NCBI GenBank assembly: GCA_002633025.1
Contig: NMRB01000043.1
Span: forward strand, 345,326 to 409,325
DNA from: Notospermus geniculatus
Lineage: Eukaryota; Nemertea; Pilidiophora; Heteronemertea; Lineidae
Reading direction: 5' to 3'
Length of the DNA stretch: 64,000 bases
Made by a program: the position numbers and the translations under genes. Of this stretch, positions 38,000 through 48,459 are shown piece after piece. Position 1 is the first letter of the stretch, and the number at the start of each line of letters is the position of its first letter. The notes under the pieces were generated by a model. The model was not told where the DNA came from. It was given only the letters and a program-made list of their open reading frames with translations, and did no database searches.

Positions 38000-38246
38000 A
38001 GCTAGGAATCCACTGGGCTGATTTTCAATCTGATTCTGCTTTGCGACTTGCTTTGCAACCTGCTAGCCGCGATTTCAATACGACTGCAGGGAACTGATAC
38101 CGGTCGCCGACCCGAAATTGAGTCACATTTTCGCCAGTGGTGGAAATCACGTACATGTAGCTAGTCCACTATGGCGATCGTGTGCCCAGTTGCAAAGCAA
38201 GTCGCAAAGCAAAATCAGGTTGAAAATCACAGGTGGATTCCTAGTT
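38000..38246. mobile_element. 247-bp TAA-flanked MITE with AGCTAGGAATCC ends
   Basis: The insert is bounded by TAA (37997-37999 and 38247-38249); the empty site in block 1 is TAA at 18684-18686. Inverted ends AGCTAGGAATCCAC / GTGGATTCCTAGTT continue with interrupted complementarity for about 58 bp, including TGCTTTGCGACTTGCTTTGC. The target size and the AGCTAGG start match the 1.6 kb element at 13147-14749, so both probably use the same PIF/Harbinger-type transposase. Non-coding. Confidence 0.85.
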
Positions 38247-41200
38247 TAACGCTTGGTCCGACACTCAACCAAACATGACCCAATGGAGGGGTTGCCTGTC
38301 TAGTCGTGCGACGAAAAAGTCGTACAGCCCACGCTGCCGATATTGCTTTCTGAAACCGCAAATCCTGACTAGAACTTGAACTAGCATTGAGAGAATGTAC
38401 GGTGTGATTGTTACATCATTCTTTTCACTTGACTCTTCCTTCGTGTTTTTCTCATAGACTCAGAAATCTCAGGTAATCATGGTGGAAGCAGATTGTGTGT
38501 ACAGCGGCATTACCAAGTCATTATGCCAACAATATACTGTGAAGATCGTGCAATACCTCAGGTTTTCTGCAACTTTTTTTTCGGAAATTGTTGAAACCCT
38601 CCCAGAAATTGCGCACGCACGGAAATTGCTATCAAGCTAGGAAATAGATCTGAAATTGCTGGAAAGAAACTGCTCCCCTCCGACTCTCTTCTTCTACCTG
38701 TCCCTTTGATCAGCATTGTTTGCCTAATATCCAGATAATAAAAACAAGCCGGTGACTTTTGATGTCAACTTCCGTTCAAAGAAGTTATTTCGACGTCACA
38801 TCTAGATTCAGGCTCAGGCACGTTAACATCAAAACCTGCTGCCGCTGGTGAAATAAACACACGGGACGCTGGGTAGACAAATGGATCGGCAGACAAATAG
38901 TCCTGCAGCCAATTGGTGCTTCTAGGAGACAAACTAAGAAGGAAAGAAATGTGCATATGAATGCAAACTGTGTCCCTTCCTCAAGCTTGTACAGCATAGT
39001 TAAAGATTACAACCACTTGTTCTTCGGGGGATTACTGTCAGCAGTTGGTAGCAGACTGAAATGGCAGTACCCCACTTTTTGTCGCCACAGAGTGAGGACA
39101 CTGTCATTCTCGTCTGCTACTGCAAGCATCACACCCTGCTATCTCACCTCTGTACAGCTAGAGCCGGTAGCATCAAGAATCAAGAATCAAGCTTGGCCTC
39201 TATCAGCGTTGATAGACGAAGACACCCTGCCTCGAGTCATGCATCATTTCATTCGCGATTTCATCACGAAAACAATGTGCGCCAATTTTCCACTGTCATC
39301 ACAGCAGTAATTTGAAGCAGTTCATCTTTAATTTGATCATGGCTTTGATCTCTTTTCATCTTCTCCTTCCGTGCCATCAGGAAGGTTGAAAGAATCAACG
39401 AGGGAATAATTATATCGAGCAGAGGGGCTTTTCAGGTTGGAGAGTTTCTCGGACAAAAAGTTCGCCAGTGTTTGGTGACGTTGCAAACAGCAAGCTGGGT
39501 ACGTTCACCGTACATTTACAGTGTAAAAAGCAGCGTGGTCTATTACTTCAGGGATGTAGGCCTATAATGTCTGGTATAGATAAAGCTTCTGGTAACCTTT
39601 TTGTAACATGCATTTGAATACAAAGAAAGAGGCAGACAAAGTCCTCGGGGTGGGGAACACAAGAAATACTGTGTCTCAAAAAGTCGTTTTGCCTTCATGA
39701 ATTAGGGATTGGTTGTTTAGACCTCCTAAATATACCGATTTTCTTCTGTTTAATGTCGTTTCTATAGCGTGAATGGAGGTAAATGTCTTTTCTGAGAGGC
39801 AAATCTCTGTTTGTGTGCGATATGATGAATAAACAGCTTTTGTGCATGACGAGAAGGGACGGTTTCCGTCAGGGGCAATCACAGACGGTTTCTCTGTTCA
39901 TTTTGATGTTCATCAGCATCAGGCTACGTCATTTCTTTTGCCATTTCATGCTGGATTTATGCCCATTTCATGCTGGATTTATGCCCATTCTGAGATAATT
40001 TCCGTCACCCGATTGAGAAATCTTCAGTCAATCGCACGCACGAGTTCCGTCAACCTGCCGCGATAGCGTTATGACAGCCAGATAAATTGAATTAATCGTG
40101 TTAAGGATGCTTTCAATTCTTGTCTGGTGGAAAATAGGAACGGGAATTTGATGAAAGAATGTTCAGAGGTGATGATGAACGCAGGCACGACTGTTAAAGA
40201 AATAAATTTTCTATTTAGCAAGGCTCAGTAGATTTCCTCAGCGACTGCTTCTTACTAACTTGAGGCAAGCCAGAAACGTCTCAGGCCCTCTGATTGGTCC
40301 CCTAATAACAAGTGCTGTGATTGGTTAACAATCTGAAGACGGCAAACTTCGTTGTACAAGTAAACAATGGTTTGGTCAATAGGAGAAAATCTCTAACGAG
40401 AACCTCATCAGCGCCTGAAGACCATGGAGAAATCTGATAAAGATTTCCAATGGGAATAATGTATTGTCGCTATCTTACTTCACGACAGCATCGTAGGTCA
40501 TGAATATGACTAAAAAACCACGTATCGTCGCTCTGAAGCGATGACTTGCCGACTTTTTCAGACTAATTTTTGTCTTTACACTCTCTTCTTGGTTTTGTAT
40601 CCATAAAACCTTCTTTTGTAGGTAGCAAAAATATCTCCAGGCTTCTCTACAGATTCATCACTTCACAGACTGTTTTGAGAGTTTTTTGGTGAATGTTCGT
40701 CGCGACGTTCGCTTAGAGTAGACTTTATTTGTCTTAGAAGAGAATACCATTAGCAAGTGTTCCCTGTACTCACACGCGATCCAGTCATTTATTCCTGATG
40801 TATTGACGTACAAATACTTCCAAAGCAGATTTTCCAACAAACTTTTTACATTAAACAATCCCTCAGGGTATCAAATATCATTAGTTTCTCATCCCAGACA
40901 ATGTGTATTACTTTGCCGTCTTGATCAAACAGTTCACTAGTTATTAAGATTCTAATAACTCCGACATTTCCTGGGGTTAGAACTCGCGTTCAAGTGGAAC
41001 TGCACACGATGCGTTCAGACGGAGATAAAATGAAATGATACGGAGGAAAGTCGATTAATGGTAACGATCCGGTGTCAGTCAGGCATGATTATTGGATGAA
41101 ATATCACAATTTAAATCTTCCTCTCTCAAACCTCAAATCTTAGTTTCTCAACGCCTTCAATTTATTAGGTACGGTATTAAATTTCCCTAGATTGCAGACG

Positions 41201-41286
41201 ATGTCAATAGTGTACTGCGGTTCGTTTAACATATTGGCAGTTGCCGATGCCAGTGTGACACGAATTCCCAGGGCCCGTATGCATAA

Positions 41287-41352
41287 AGGTGGAATAAGCT
41301 TAACTTCATGTTATAACGTGAAGTTATACCTGGAATAAGCTTACTCCACCTG
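41287..41352. repeat. Imperfect hairpin with GTATGCATAAA lead-in
   Basis: The arms AGGTGGAATAAGCTTA and its near complement enclose a second small palindrome, AACTTCA...TGAAGTT. The preceding GGGCCCGTATGCATAAA resembles the end of the fold-back element at 61201-61307, but no matching right end follows, so it may be a truncated relative. Confidence 0.6.
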
Positions 41353-41355
41353 TAA

Positions 41356-41410
41356 GCAAATTTTCGATCCCAACCGGGGAAGACCTTCCCCGGTTGGGTC
41401 GAAAATTTGC
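41356..41410. repeat. Inverted copy of a retroelement tail
   Basis: The arms 41356-41382 and 41385-41410 are complementary except for one bulged base, around a 2-base loop. The right arm (CCCCGGTTGGGTCGAAAA) and the following TTCTGGAAATTG match the tail of the insert at 31633-32517; the left arm is an inverted copy of the same sequence. This is a snap-back or twin-priming-like structure. Confidence 0.75.
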
Positions 41411-43862
41411 TAAATATTCTGGAAATTGACTTTATATACTTTATCATGAAATTATGTGCCATACAAACTCCTTCCTGCAGGTCAACAAGCAGCTGAGGCC
41501 TTGAAATATGATTCTGTCCCTTATCTGCTGTCTCATTAAGAGTTTGGTGGCGTAGCTATTAGCGCACAGACCCCTGATGTGGAGAGCAATCGTACTAACA
41601 TACTCCCATCAATATCACGCAGTGAATTGCGTGTAACTAGATGTATATTCAGATCTACATCCGCAGTCATCCATATAGATCCATCATTCTGCTATTATTG
41701 CCGAATCACCCGATATTATTTCACCTGCGAATAAGTGTGATCACCAGCTGAACCTTCCAGCTAGCGAGACCCGCACAAACAGGAAGCAGAGTTGGGTTCA
41801 CTGACACATTCTTTGTCGAGGACGGAAGTTCTCGAAGGATACTGGTACAAATTCAAAGTTGTGTCGTTTGAAGACGTCGGTTGCCGTTCGTGTATCCTGC
41901 TGTTTGCTCTAGATTCACACTTCTGAAGAGTTGGTCCCGGTGATCCAAGTGACTCAAACCTACATTGCCTGCCCTTGCCCTATATTTCAGTCATACTGTC
42001 AGTTTGGATGTTGGATTTATCAGTCAAAGTGAAAGTTGTACGGCACCCCAGCTGTGTGTGATAGATAGGGAAACAGCCCCAGGAAAAGATGCGTGAAAAA
42101 CAGTAAATTTCCATTCATAATCATGCACCATGATCAGAGGATGAACAAAAGAATTCTTAGCCTCGTTCCCAACATGATCTACAGCTGACGTTTTGAGACA
42201 GTACTCGTCGAAGAACGTACAGATTTTCATGACGTCATCATTGACGTAAAGCGCAATTCTAATGACGTCCTTTGTTACATTGATATAATAATGGATCGTG
42301 ACGTTAAAAAGTTAGAGATGGTTGAGTCACTACTTGTTGTGACGGACAGTCGTCTGAGTATTCTCAGCCAAACAAGCAGCGGCGGCTTCCCCCTTGGCAT
42401 AATGCCGCAAAACAACTTTCAAATTAAGTAATCAACTTCGACAATCTGTCACCGGCAATTAAACTGCCGTCTATAACCGTGACGTTTTGAATTAACCAAC
42501 AAGGTTCGTTTTAATAACCTTACATATTGCTACAGGTAAGCAGAACAATTGAGTGTCAAGTCGTTGGCAGTAGGGTGTAAAATCTTTAAAAAAATAAAAT
42601 TGGTTTCTGCTCAGCTACACTGATAAACTACAAATCCCAGAAGATTCCCCTTCATGCATCATGCAGTGAACACTGAGGTAAAGAATGATACAGATACGAG
42701 TTTCTCAAACAATAATAAGTGATGGGGAGAGGGTCTCTGAAACAACCTTTTCTCGGACAATCCTTTCTTATTAACACACAAAAAGAAAGATTACGATGCA
42801 CCGTAAGAAGTACCAGAGGCTGAAATGGACATCAAATGCTTGTACATGAGACGAAGATGCAAAGTCTCTCTTGCTTTTGTTCCTTCATTTATCAGTAAAT
42901 GGGCAAAAAGTGACAGCACAATAGTAGGAAACATGCTTTGGTAAATCAAATCACGTCATCTCCATAGAATCAGAAATGGTAAATCTGATTAGTTCTGATT
43001 GCATGACCACCTTGTCAATTTCTTTGTACACATGAAATCCCTGCATACCGAGGAGAATTGTTGATGTTTCTTAGTCTTTGCCACAAAGGAATTGTCCAAA
43101 AGAGGATGACAATTTACAGAATGCAGAAAGTGATAAAAAATATCCGACCGATAAAAACGGTCGTGTTGTTGTCTTCTTGTTTTTATTCCCAATTTATCGG
43201 CTGACAATAGTGAGCCTGCTTTGTGTAGATCTTAGACAAATCTCCAACATTTTGTCATTATCCGGGTCTGATGGTGATTCGGCCGATTATCAATTATTAA
43301 TTACAATTTTCAGTCTCCTTAAGCAATAAAGCGTCCCCTTATCATTGATAATTCTCTATGTTCAAGAAATCTGTTGAGACCTAGTCATCGATAAACTATG
43401 ATTGATCATTTCCCGATGGCGATGCCTCGTGGATCACTTGGATTTTGAAATGAGCCGAGCAGCTTCCGACATCAATATGTAGAGTAACTGACATGACTGA
43501 TGTAGCGAACGACTCGACTCTTCGTCAACCTACGAAGTAGTGAAGTAGTCTTTTCTCCCCATTTTATAAACTGAAAATTATGGCACCCCTAATCAAGTAT
43601 AAGTAGGAGTAAGTGGACTATATATGTGAAAATAAATGTGAATTTGTGAGAATTCTAATTCTATCCCCAAAGAACAGTTTGGTACTTGTGTAGAATAACT
43701 TTCAAGAGCTCAGCTGTCGCTGTTGCCTTGAAATACACGTATTGTAGTTCAGTCGCACTGAAAGTCGCCTGGATCACATATATAAAAATATCTCTGTTGT
43801 TGACTTCCCTACACAGGCGCGGTATAAATTGACAAACTGATGAGCGTTTGCTACAGCTTACA

Positions 43863-44319
43863 GTCGCCCTGTCGTATTCTTAATCAGGATCTGAGGTGCA
43901 TAGATGCACTTCCATTTCTGTACTCCAGAATGCTCTTGTTCAGAACAACATCATGGTCAGACGGGATTGCTGCATATATGCAAGAAATTGTTGACGATTA
44001 CAAATTAAACGTCAAGTGAAGAACCAGCGAGTGCTGCCAATGATGGATAAAAAGAGATAAGAGCATTTTGACTGCAGCAATGATAAAGCTCCAGCAAGTA
44101 TGTATTCCATCAAGGTTCTTTGCTATACTTTCCGGAGGCCGATAAGAATGGCGCCTCGGATATTGCCGGCCGACATGGGACATAAATTTGCATCTTGGCT
44201 CTATGATCTAATCATCCAGGGCGTCTTTTTGGTCTCTTACTTATAAGAAGATGGCAAGGAATGTAAAGCAGCAATAGCGGAAGATCAGTAATCATACATC
44301 ATCATACTCTAGGGACACT
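43863..44319. other. Spacer without a recognisable gene
   Basis: About 450 bp after the end of duplicated block 2. Only chance ORFs are present, and nothing resembles the sequence that follows block 1 at 24072. Confidence 0.45.
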
Positions 44320-44324
44320 CCAGT

Positions 44325-45019
44325 CAGTAGGGGAAAAAGCCAATATTTTGGAACGTCCCATTAAATCGGTACGATACAGAAATTTTGGGACGAATGCCAC
44401 GCCGCCTACAGGCCTAAATCCCTTCAACTCTCTCTGTATACCTGACTCACAAACAATGGCATTGTGCTCTGTTCCCGCCAGAATGATGAGTCAAAACTTG
44501 TTTACAATCAAGGTAGATAGGGATCCTTCCTTAATTCGCAGCGCTCGTTCGAGTACGTCCGAAAATATTGGGATGATTGCTTTGTTAATGAGAAATGCCT
44601 CCTCCCGTTTGTGACATAAGGCCTCCTGCGCAAACAGATTTGAGAGAGCGCATTATGAGGTTGTTTTGGAAGTTACTATTCGAAGTATACTACAAAGCTG
44701 TGTGACGCGTTTTCCGATTTATCCATAGGAATTTGAGTAGTTCGATTTTGGGATATGTCAATTAAGAGAGCTACGTCAATAGAAGACCCGAGCGAGATAT
44801 CTCAATGCAGGCAGAAAAAGGTAATGTTCACTCTGGTATCCATGACTATACAAAGCATGCAACCTGTATGTCTCTAACTCGTGTTCTTCTCTGTGTAGTT
44901 CTTGAGATAATTGAAATCTTTGAAATGATTGCAACTAGGCGGCGTTGCAATCATTCCTATATTTTGGTATCGTACCTATTTTATGGGACGTTCCAAAATA
45001 TTGGCTTTTTCCCCTACTG
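44325..45019. mobile_element. 695-bp transposon with ~50-bp inverted ends and CCAGT target duplication
   Basis: The terminal inverted repeats start CAGTAGGGGAAAAAGCCAAT and run for about 50 bp with few mismatches. The 5-bp direct repeat CCAGT lies outside both ends (44320-44324 and 45020-45024). The interior has only short ORFs, so the element is non-autonomous. A 5-bp duplication excludes Tc1/mariner, piggyBac and canonical hAT; Transib-, Ginger- or other less common superfamilies remain possible. I do not assign it. Confidence 0.8.
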
Positions 45020-45024
45020 CCAGT

Positions 45025-46327
45025 TAGGACAAACCCAAGTAATTCTACTATAACTAGCGACCAACTGGAGCCAATGCCATGAACATGATGAATGAACTTG
45101 AGCTGACGGCCAAACCACTGATGCAGTCATTCACGTTGATGTACTGCTTTTGTGTGTACAATGTAGCCACTCTGAGGTCACAGTAAGGAAAGCTTGGACT
45201 CTGCCTTGGTTCCGTGGGTTGAAGACACCCTTTGAGGGGCTGACTCTGTGGTATCCAATGCATAGAGGCACGTGCAGACAAAATCCCTGAAGGTGGACTA
45301 CAGGATGGGCCAGAGAAAGTGTCCATCGAACAATAGCATTTCTATTGTTTCCCTATTGTAGAGGAGAAAGTCCAAGAAATGGAAGGCCTCAAAAGACCAT
45401 ACATTGTCAACGGTTATGGTCAGAGTTCGCGACATAATCCTTCAAAAAGGCTTAATCCACGAGGACAATAGCCTACAATAGCACATGGACTTTGATATCA
45501 GGGGGATTTTCTCCGCGTTCACACGGTATTCAAAAGGATCCAGTACCTTTATGTCGTGACAAAGGAATGGGAATCATATCTTCGATAGAGGACAGCACAA
45601 TGCAGCCAGGTCCTACACAATGGACGCCTTTTGTGTGCGAAATTGATCAGGACCTGGATGTCACTTGCCCTTCAATAGTATTAGCCACTAGTGACACCTA
45701 TAGAGGTGAGCTATGGTCTCCATTGAGTGTTGGGGAGGTTAAACGGACATCCATCCTTCAAAAGTTCGATTAGTTCTACCTTCCCAAGATTTGTTTTACA
45801 TCAAAATTGCTTTGGATTGATTCAAGGCTTCGTGACTTCTACAGAATGATGCATGATAATTATCATGCCCCACCTCACATGCCATCACCTGAAATAGACA
45901 TCAAATGTGAGAATAATGAGTTTTGTTTGCTTTGAGCACAGATCATCCCTCCTGCCATCCCAAGTCATTAGGGCCATATCAACGCAGGAAAAAAGAAAAA
46001 CAAATCTTGGATGGTTTATGCATGCAATCAGCATGACAACTCTTTTGTTATACCTTCCAAACCAAGGTTTTTCTAAGCCAACACGGAGATTTGTTGTCAG
46101 GAGCATGACAAAAGTGACAGGACATCTGACTTCTCCGTCAGGTAACTCTATGCCAGCATCAGCTGGTGATGTCCTTTTCTTTCGTGAATCAAGACTCACG
46201 TTGGACATTCGTCCACATGAAGCCAACAGCAAAGTGATTTACGTTCTCGCACATCTAAAACATTTGCTCGTCTTCAAGCAATCATAAAAGCAAACCTTTG
46301 TTTTGAGAACGTCAGTTGTGACGTTAA
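45025..46327. other. Unassigned repeat-like region with fragmentary ORFs
   Basis: About 1.3 kb between two transposons. It contains plus-strand ORFs at 45492-45773 and 45907-46287 (126 codons) and a minus ORF at 45885-46232, but none has a domain I can name. The words ATTGATCAGGAC and ACTAGTGACACCTAT at 45644-45703 recur near 48742-48803 and 53990-54055, so at least this part is an interspersed repeat. It could hold further decayed parts of the transposon gene at 46601-47349. Confidence 0.45.
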
Positions 46328-46600
46328 TTAGTCCAGTAAAAATATGAAAAAAATCCCTTGACCCCAAACAAATTGCAATAGTTGGTTTTATGACTGGAAC
46401 TTGTTCTATGGATGTCAAGGAACATCCCACCCAAAATCCCCCAAAATCTGACGACGGGAAATTACGTAATTGGCATAAATCCAATATGGCCGCCAAAATA
46501 CTTTAACTTTGTTTATGAACCGCTTTTTCCGCAACATATCCAATGTATGGAGTACCCCCTCCCGCCGCCATAAGGGGAGACAAGTAGCTTTTCCCTTAAT

Positions 46601-46992
46601 TCACAAAACTTTCCAAGCACCTGCTTCCGAAGAGAACACCTTTGCAAGTTTCCTTTCCAACCTGTGCTGTTTAAGAGCTCCACTTTTGCTGATACTAAAG
46701 AGTTGAGAAGATGCGTCACATCCAGGCATTGCATTGGATGAATGGAAGGACCTGGCAAATATGTGGACCGAGCTTGTGTAAGTTATGTTTAACACAAGGA
46801 ACCTTGAGCTTGCTTTCTCAGATCTAAAATGAAAGGTTTCAAATGGTGGCACATGAGAATGAGTATGAGAAGGTCGGTGTCTTCTCCAATGACATGGGTC
46901 ACTCCTTTCATTGAATATTCTCCTCCCATCAAGTTGCGAATGCAGGGGAAAGCTACTTGTCTCCTTCTGTGGTGGTGGGAAGGGGGATACAT
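46601..46992 (-). pseudogene. Decayed middle part of an EDTD/GCDTTS-type transposon-associated protein
   Basis: Two overlapping minus frames carry consecutive parts of one protein. The first (46992 to 46789) contains THVIGEDTDLLILILMCHH, with the acidic EDTD at 46873-46884. The second (46852 to 46601, another frame) contains MPGCDASSQLFSISKSGALK starting near 46727. This order, an (E/D)DTD box followed some 60-70 residues later by an H-x-x-x-GCDTTSxLFGxGK box, is the signature of a multicopy protein family common in invertebrate genomes and thought to be transposon-borne with a PIN/FEN-like nuclease fold. I know the family by pattern only and cannot give its formal name. A frameshift near 46800 and altered GCDTTS residues make it non-functional. 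The matching C-terminus is on the opposite strand at 47090-47349. Confidence 0.65.
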
Positions 46993-47089
46993 TGGATATG
47001 TTTTACATGTTTTAGAAAAAAAAGCAGTTCACAAACAAAGTGGCCAGTAGGATACCTAGTGCTGATGTTCATAACCTCCCTCAGCGTCC

Positions 47090-47349
47090 GACTCTGCCAA
47101 ATACCATTCACTCCGAGTTTACCACCATGTCCTGGGTGGGAGAAGGAAATGACATTCGAGACAGAGGAATTCTGCTAGACCTTAAAGAACGGTACGCTTA
47201 TCCTAAAACAATGGACCCGTTACCAGCACCCGAATCACTCGTGATGGTGATTCTGTGACAAAAACCGATGTAGGCCTAGCTGCAGAAAACATGAATTTCA
47301 ATGTACCAGTGCTTGCTGGGAATGCCGAGAAGGCAAAACAGCAGGTTGA
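47090..47349 (+). pseudogene. Decayed C-terminus of the same transposon protein (AKYHS and Cys-rich tail)
   Basis: Three frames in succession give recognisable parts: DSAKYHSLRVYHHVLGG (47090-47140, stop at 47150-47152), then LPAPESLVMVI (about 47220-47250), then a Cys-rich stretch beginning FCDKNRCRPSCRKHEF (47251-47349, stop at 47347-47349) with CTSACWEC behind it. Relatives of the EDTD/GCDTTS family end with a YHSxRVY motif, a PAPExLL motif and a CxCKTxC...CSCRKxxLxC...CxxC zinc-knuckle-like tail. The order matches and at least two frameshifts separate the parts. It lies on the strand opposite to the middle section, which implies an internal inversion. Confidence 0.65.
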
Positions 47350-47991
47350 CATCAACCAAGCGGAAGTTACAAGTAAGTAGGGAAGTGTGGCAAGCTTATG
47401 GTTTACGTCACGTCATGACGTCATCACAGAGGAGGTTTTCCGTGTAATTTAAAATGTTGTCGATGTATCCCATTTTGGCCGGCCCTCAAAGACATAGGTT
47501 CATCATTCATGTCAAAATATCACTATGACTTCATAACTACGTCATATCTACGTCCTCCACTGCTTTTGATGGGCTAAATCCGTTCTTTGGTACAACATTT
47601 ATATACATTCGTAATACATTTATAGGCCCTAAAAGCAACTGTTATGGAGATACACCACCTCAAAATGTATTTTGGCGGCCATATTGGATTTATGCCGATT
47701 ACGTAATTTCCCGTCGTCAGATTTTGTGGGATTTTGGGTGGGATGTTCCTTGACACCCATAGAACAAGTTCCAGTCATAAAACAAACTATTGCAATTTGT
47801 TTGGGGTCAAACTTATATTTACTGGACTAAATGGGTCGATGCAGAGAAGGGACTCCCGAACCACAGCGATAGGGTGTTCGACTTTTCTCCGTCCCCCCTG
47901 CCTTGGTTCTTTCCGCACAAGGGGTGATACACCAAAATTGCGGTAGTAAGGCCACAGAAACCTGGCATTGCCACTGGGTACACCCTAATCT

Positions 47992-48142
47992 GAGAGCCAA
48001 GAGCCAGAGAGCCAAGAGCCGAACCGAGAGCCAAGAGCTGAGAGCCAAGAGCCAGAGAGCCAAGTCAAGAGCCAGAAAGCCAAGAGCGAGAGAGCCAAGA
48101 GCCGAGAGCCAAGAGCTGAGAGCCAAGAGCCAGAGAGCCAAG
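47992..48142. repeat. GAGAGCCAAGAGCC minisatellite
   Basis: About ten imperfect units of 13-16 bp built from GAGAGCCAAGAGCC, AGAGCTGAGAGCC and AGTCAAGAGCC variants. It gives an open frame of Q/R/A/K/S repeats on plus and of L/A/S/W on minus (about 104 codons); both are products of the repeat, not evidence of a gene. It lies 36 bp before the start of duplicated block A, whose partner copy B begins at a gap, so the array may have broken the assembly. Confidence 0.9.
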
Positions 48143-48273
48143 GCCTCCGTGACCTTACAACTGAGATTTTGATGTAAATCTACATGTATGAATTGCCTAA
48201 ACTACCAATGCAGATCCAACGTTACTTAATGCATTTGCATTTGCAAAATTCAGGTAAAAGCATTCAGTAGTCT

Positions 48274-48459
48274 TTATTCACATCCGCACAGTTCCTCGTC
48301 TGGGAAACTTGCGACCCATTCCATGAGTGATGTGACCATTCCATGCCGACCAGCTAATTTACCGACGCTTACTGCCAAAGAAAACCCCGACGTGTTGAAT
48401 GGATCATACAGCGGCTGGTTAAATGTGCCAATCCAGGCAGCCTGTGGGCTAATCCACAC
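48274..48459 (-). CDS. Candidate 3' terminal exon of an unidentified gene (copy A)
   Basis: On the minus strand a pyrimidine-rich tract ends in TTTTTCTCCCACAG (AG at 48460-48461) and is followed by an open frame beginning VWISPQAAWIGTFNQ. The frame closes with TAA at 48274-48276, inside an AATAAA signal (48273-48278). That combination of acceptor, short terminal frame and polyadenylation signal is what a last exon would show. The frame also stays open upstream to 48588 (104 codons). The duplicate at 53529-53714 keeps it with one amino-acid change (P to S). Against it: no domain is recognised, no partner exon was found, and a possible donor (GGCA/GTAAGC near 48372) would give a different structure. 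Confidence 0.28.
   Translation of the reverse strand: MWISPQAAWIGTFNQPLYDPFNTSGFSLAVSVGKLAGRHGMVTSLMEWVASFPDEELCGCE

Larger units (their letters stand above)
40834..41693. other. 860-bp segment present only in block copy 2
   Basis: Block 1 runs from GCAGATTT directly to AATTATTGCCG near 21294, while here 860 bp intervene. No clean target-site duplication or common ends are visible. It contains two hairpins (41287-41352 and 41356-41410) and a tail related to the retroelement insert at 31633. It may be a composite insertion in block 2 or a deletion in block 1. Confidence 0.6.
28352..43862 (+). repeat. Large duplicated block, copy 2 (~15.5 kb)
   Basis: Direct repeat of 8821-24071. Sequence present only here includes about 200 bp near 29027-29225, an 885-bp retroelement-like insert at 31633, a hAT-like element at 32902, a TAA-flanked MITE at 38000 and an 860-bp segment at 40834. 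I see no exon. The two blocks carry different mobile elements at different sites, and several of these have exact empty sites in the partner, which is what two alleles or an older duplicate pair would show. Confidence 0.9.
46328..47830. mobile_element. 1.5 kb element with ~170-bp inverted ends carrying a dead transposon gene
   Basis: Sequence 46328-46505 is an inverted copy of 47665-47830 with a few indels. The outer ends read TTAGTCCAGTAAA and TTTACTGGACTAA, and the arms share AAACAAATTGCAATAGTT and GGAAATTACGTAAT. The interior holds protein remnants in opposite orientations (46601-46992 on minus, 47090-47349 on plus). Long inverted ends around a protein gene fit a DNA transposon. A flanking duplication is not clear, and the superfamily is not determined. 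Confidence 0.7.

Noticed and set aside
47827-48172. Frames of 89-104 codons rich in repeated SQRAKS or LALSSWLS words
   Set aside because: They are translations of the GAGAGCC minisatellite and appear on both strands.
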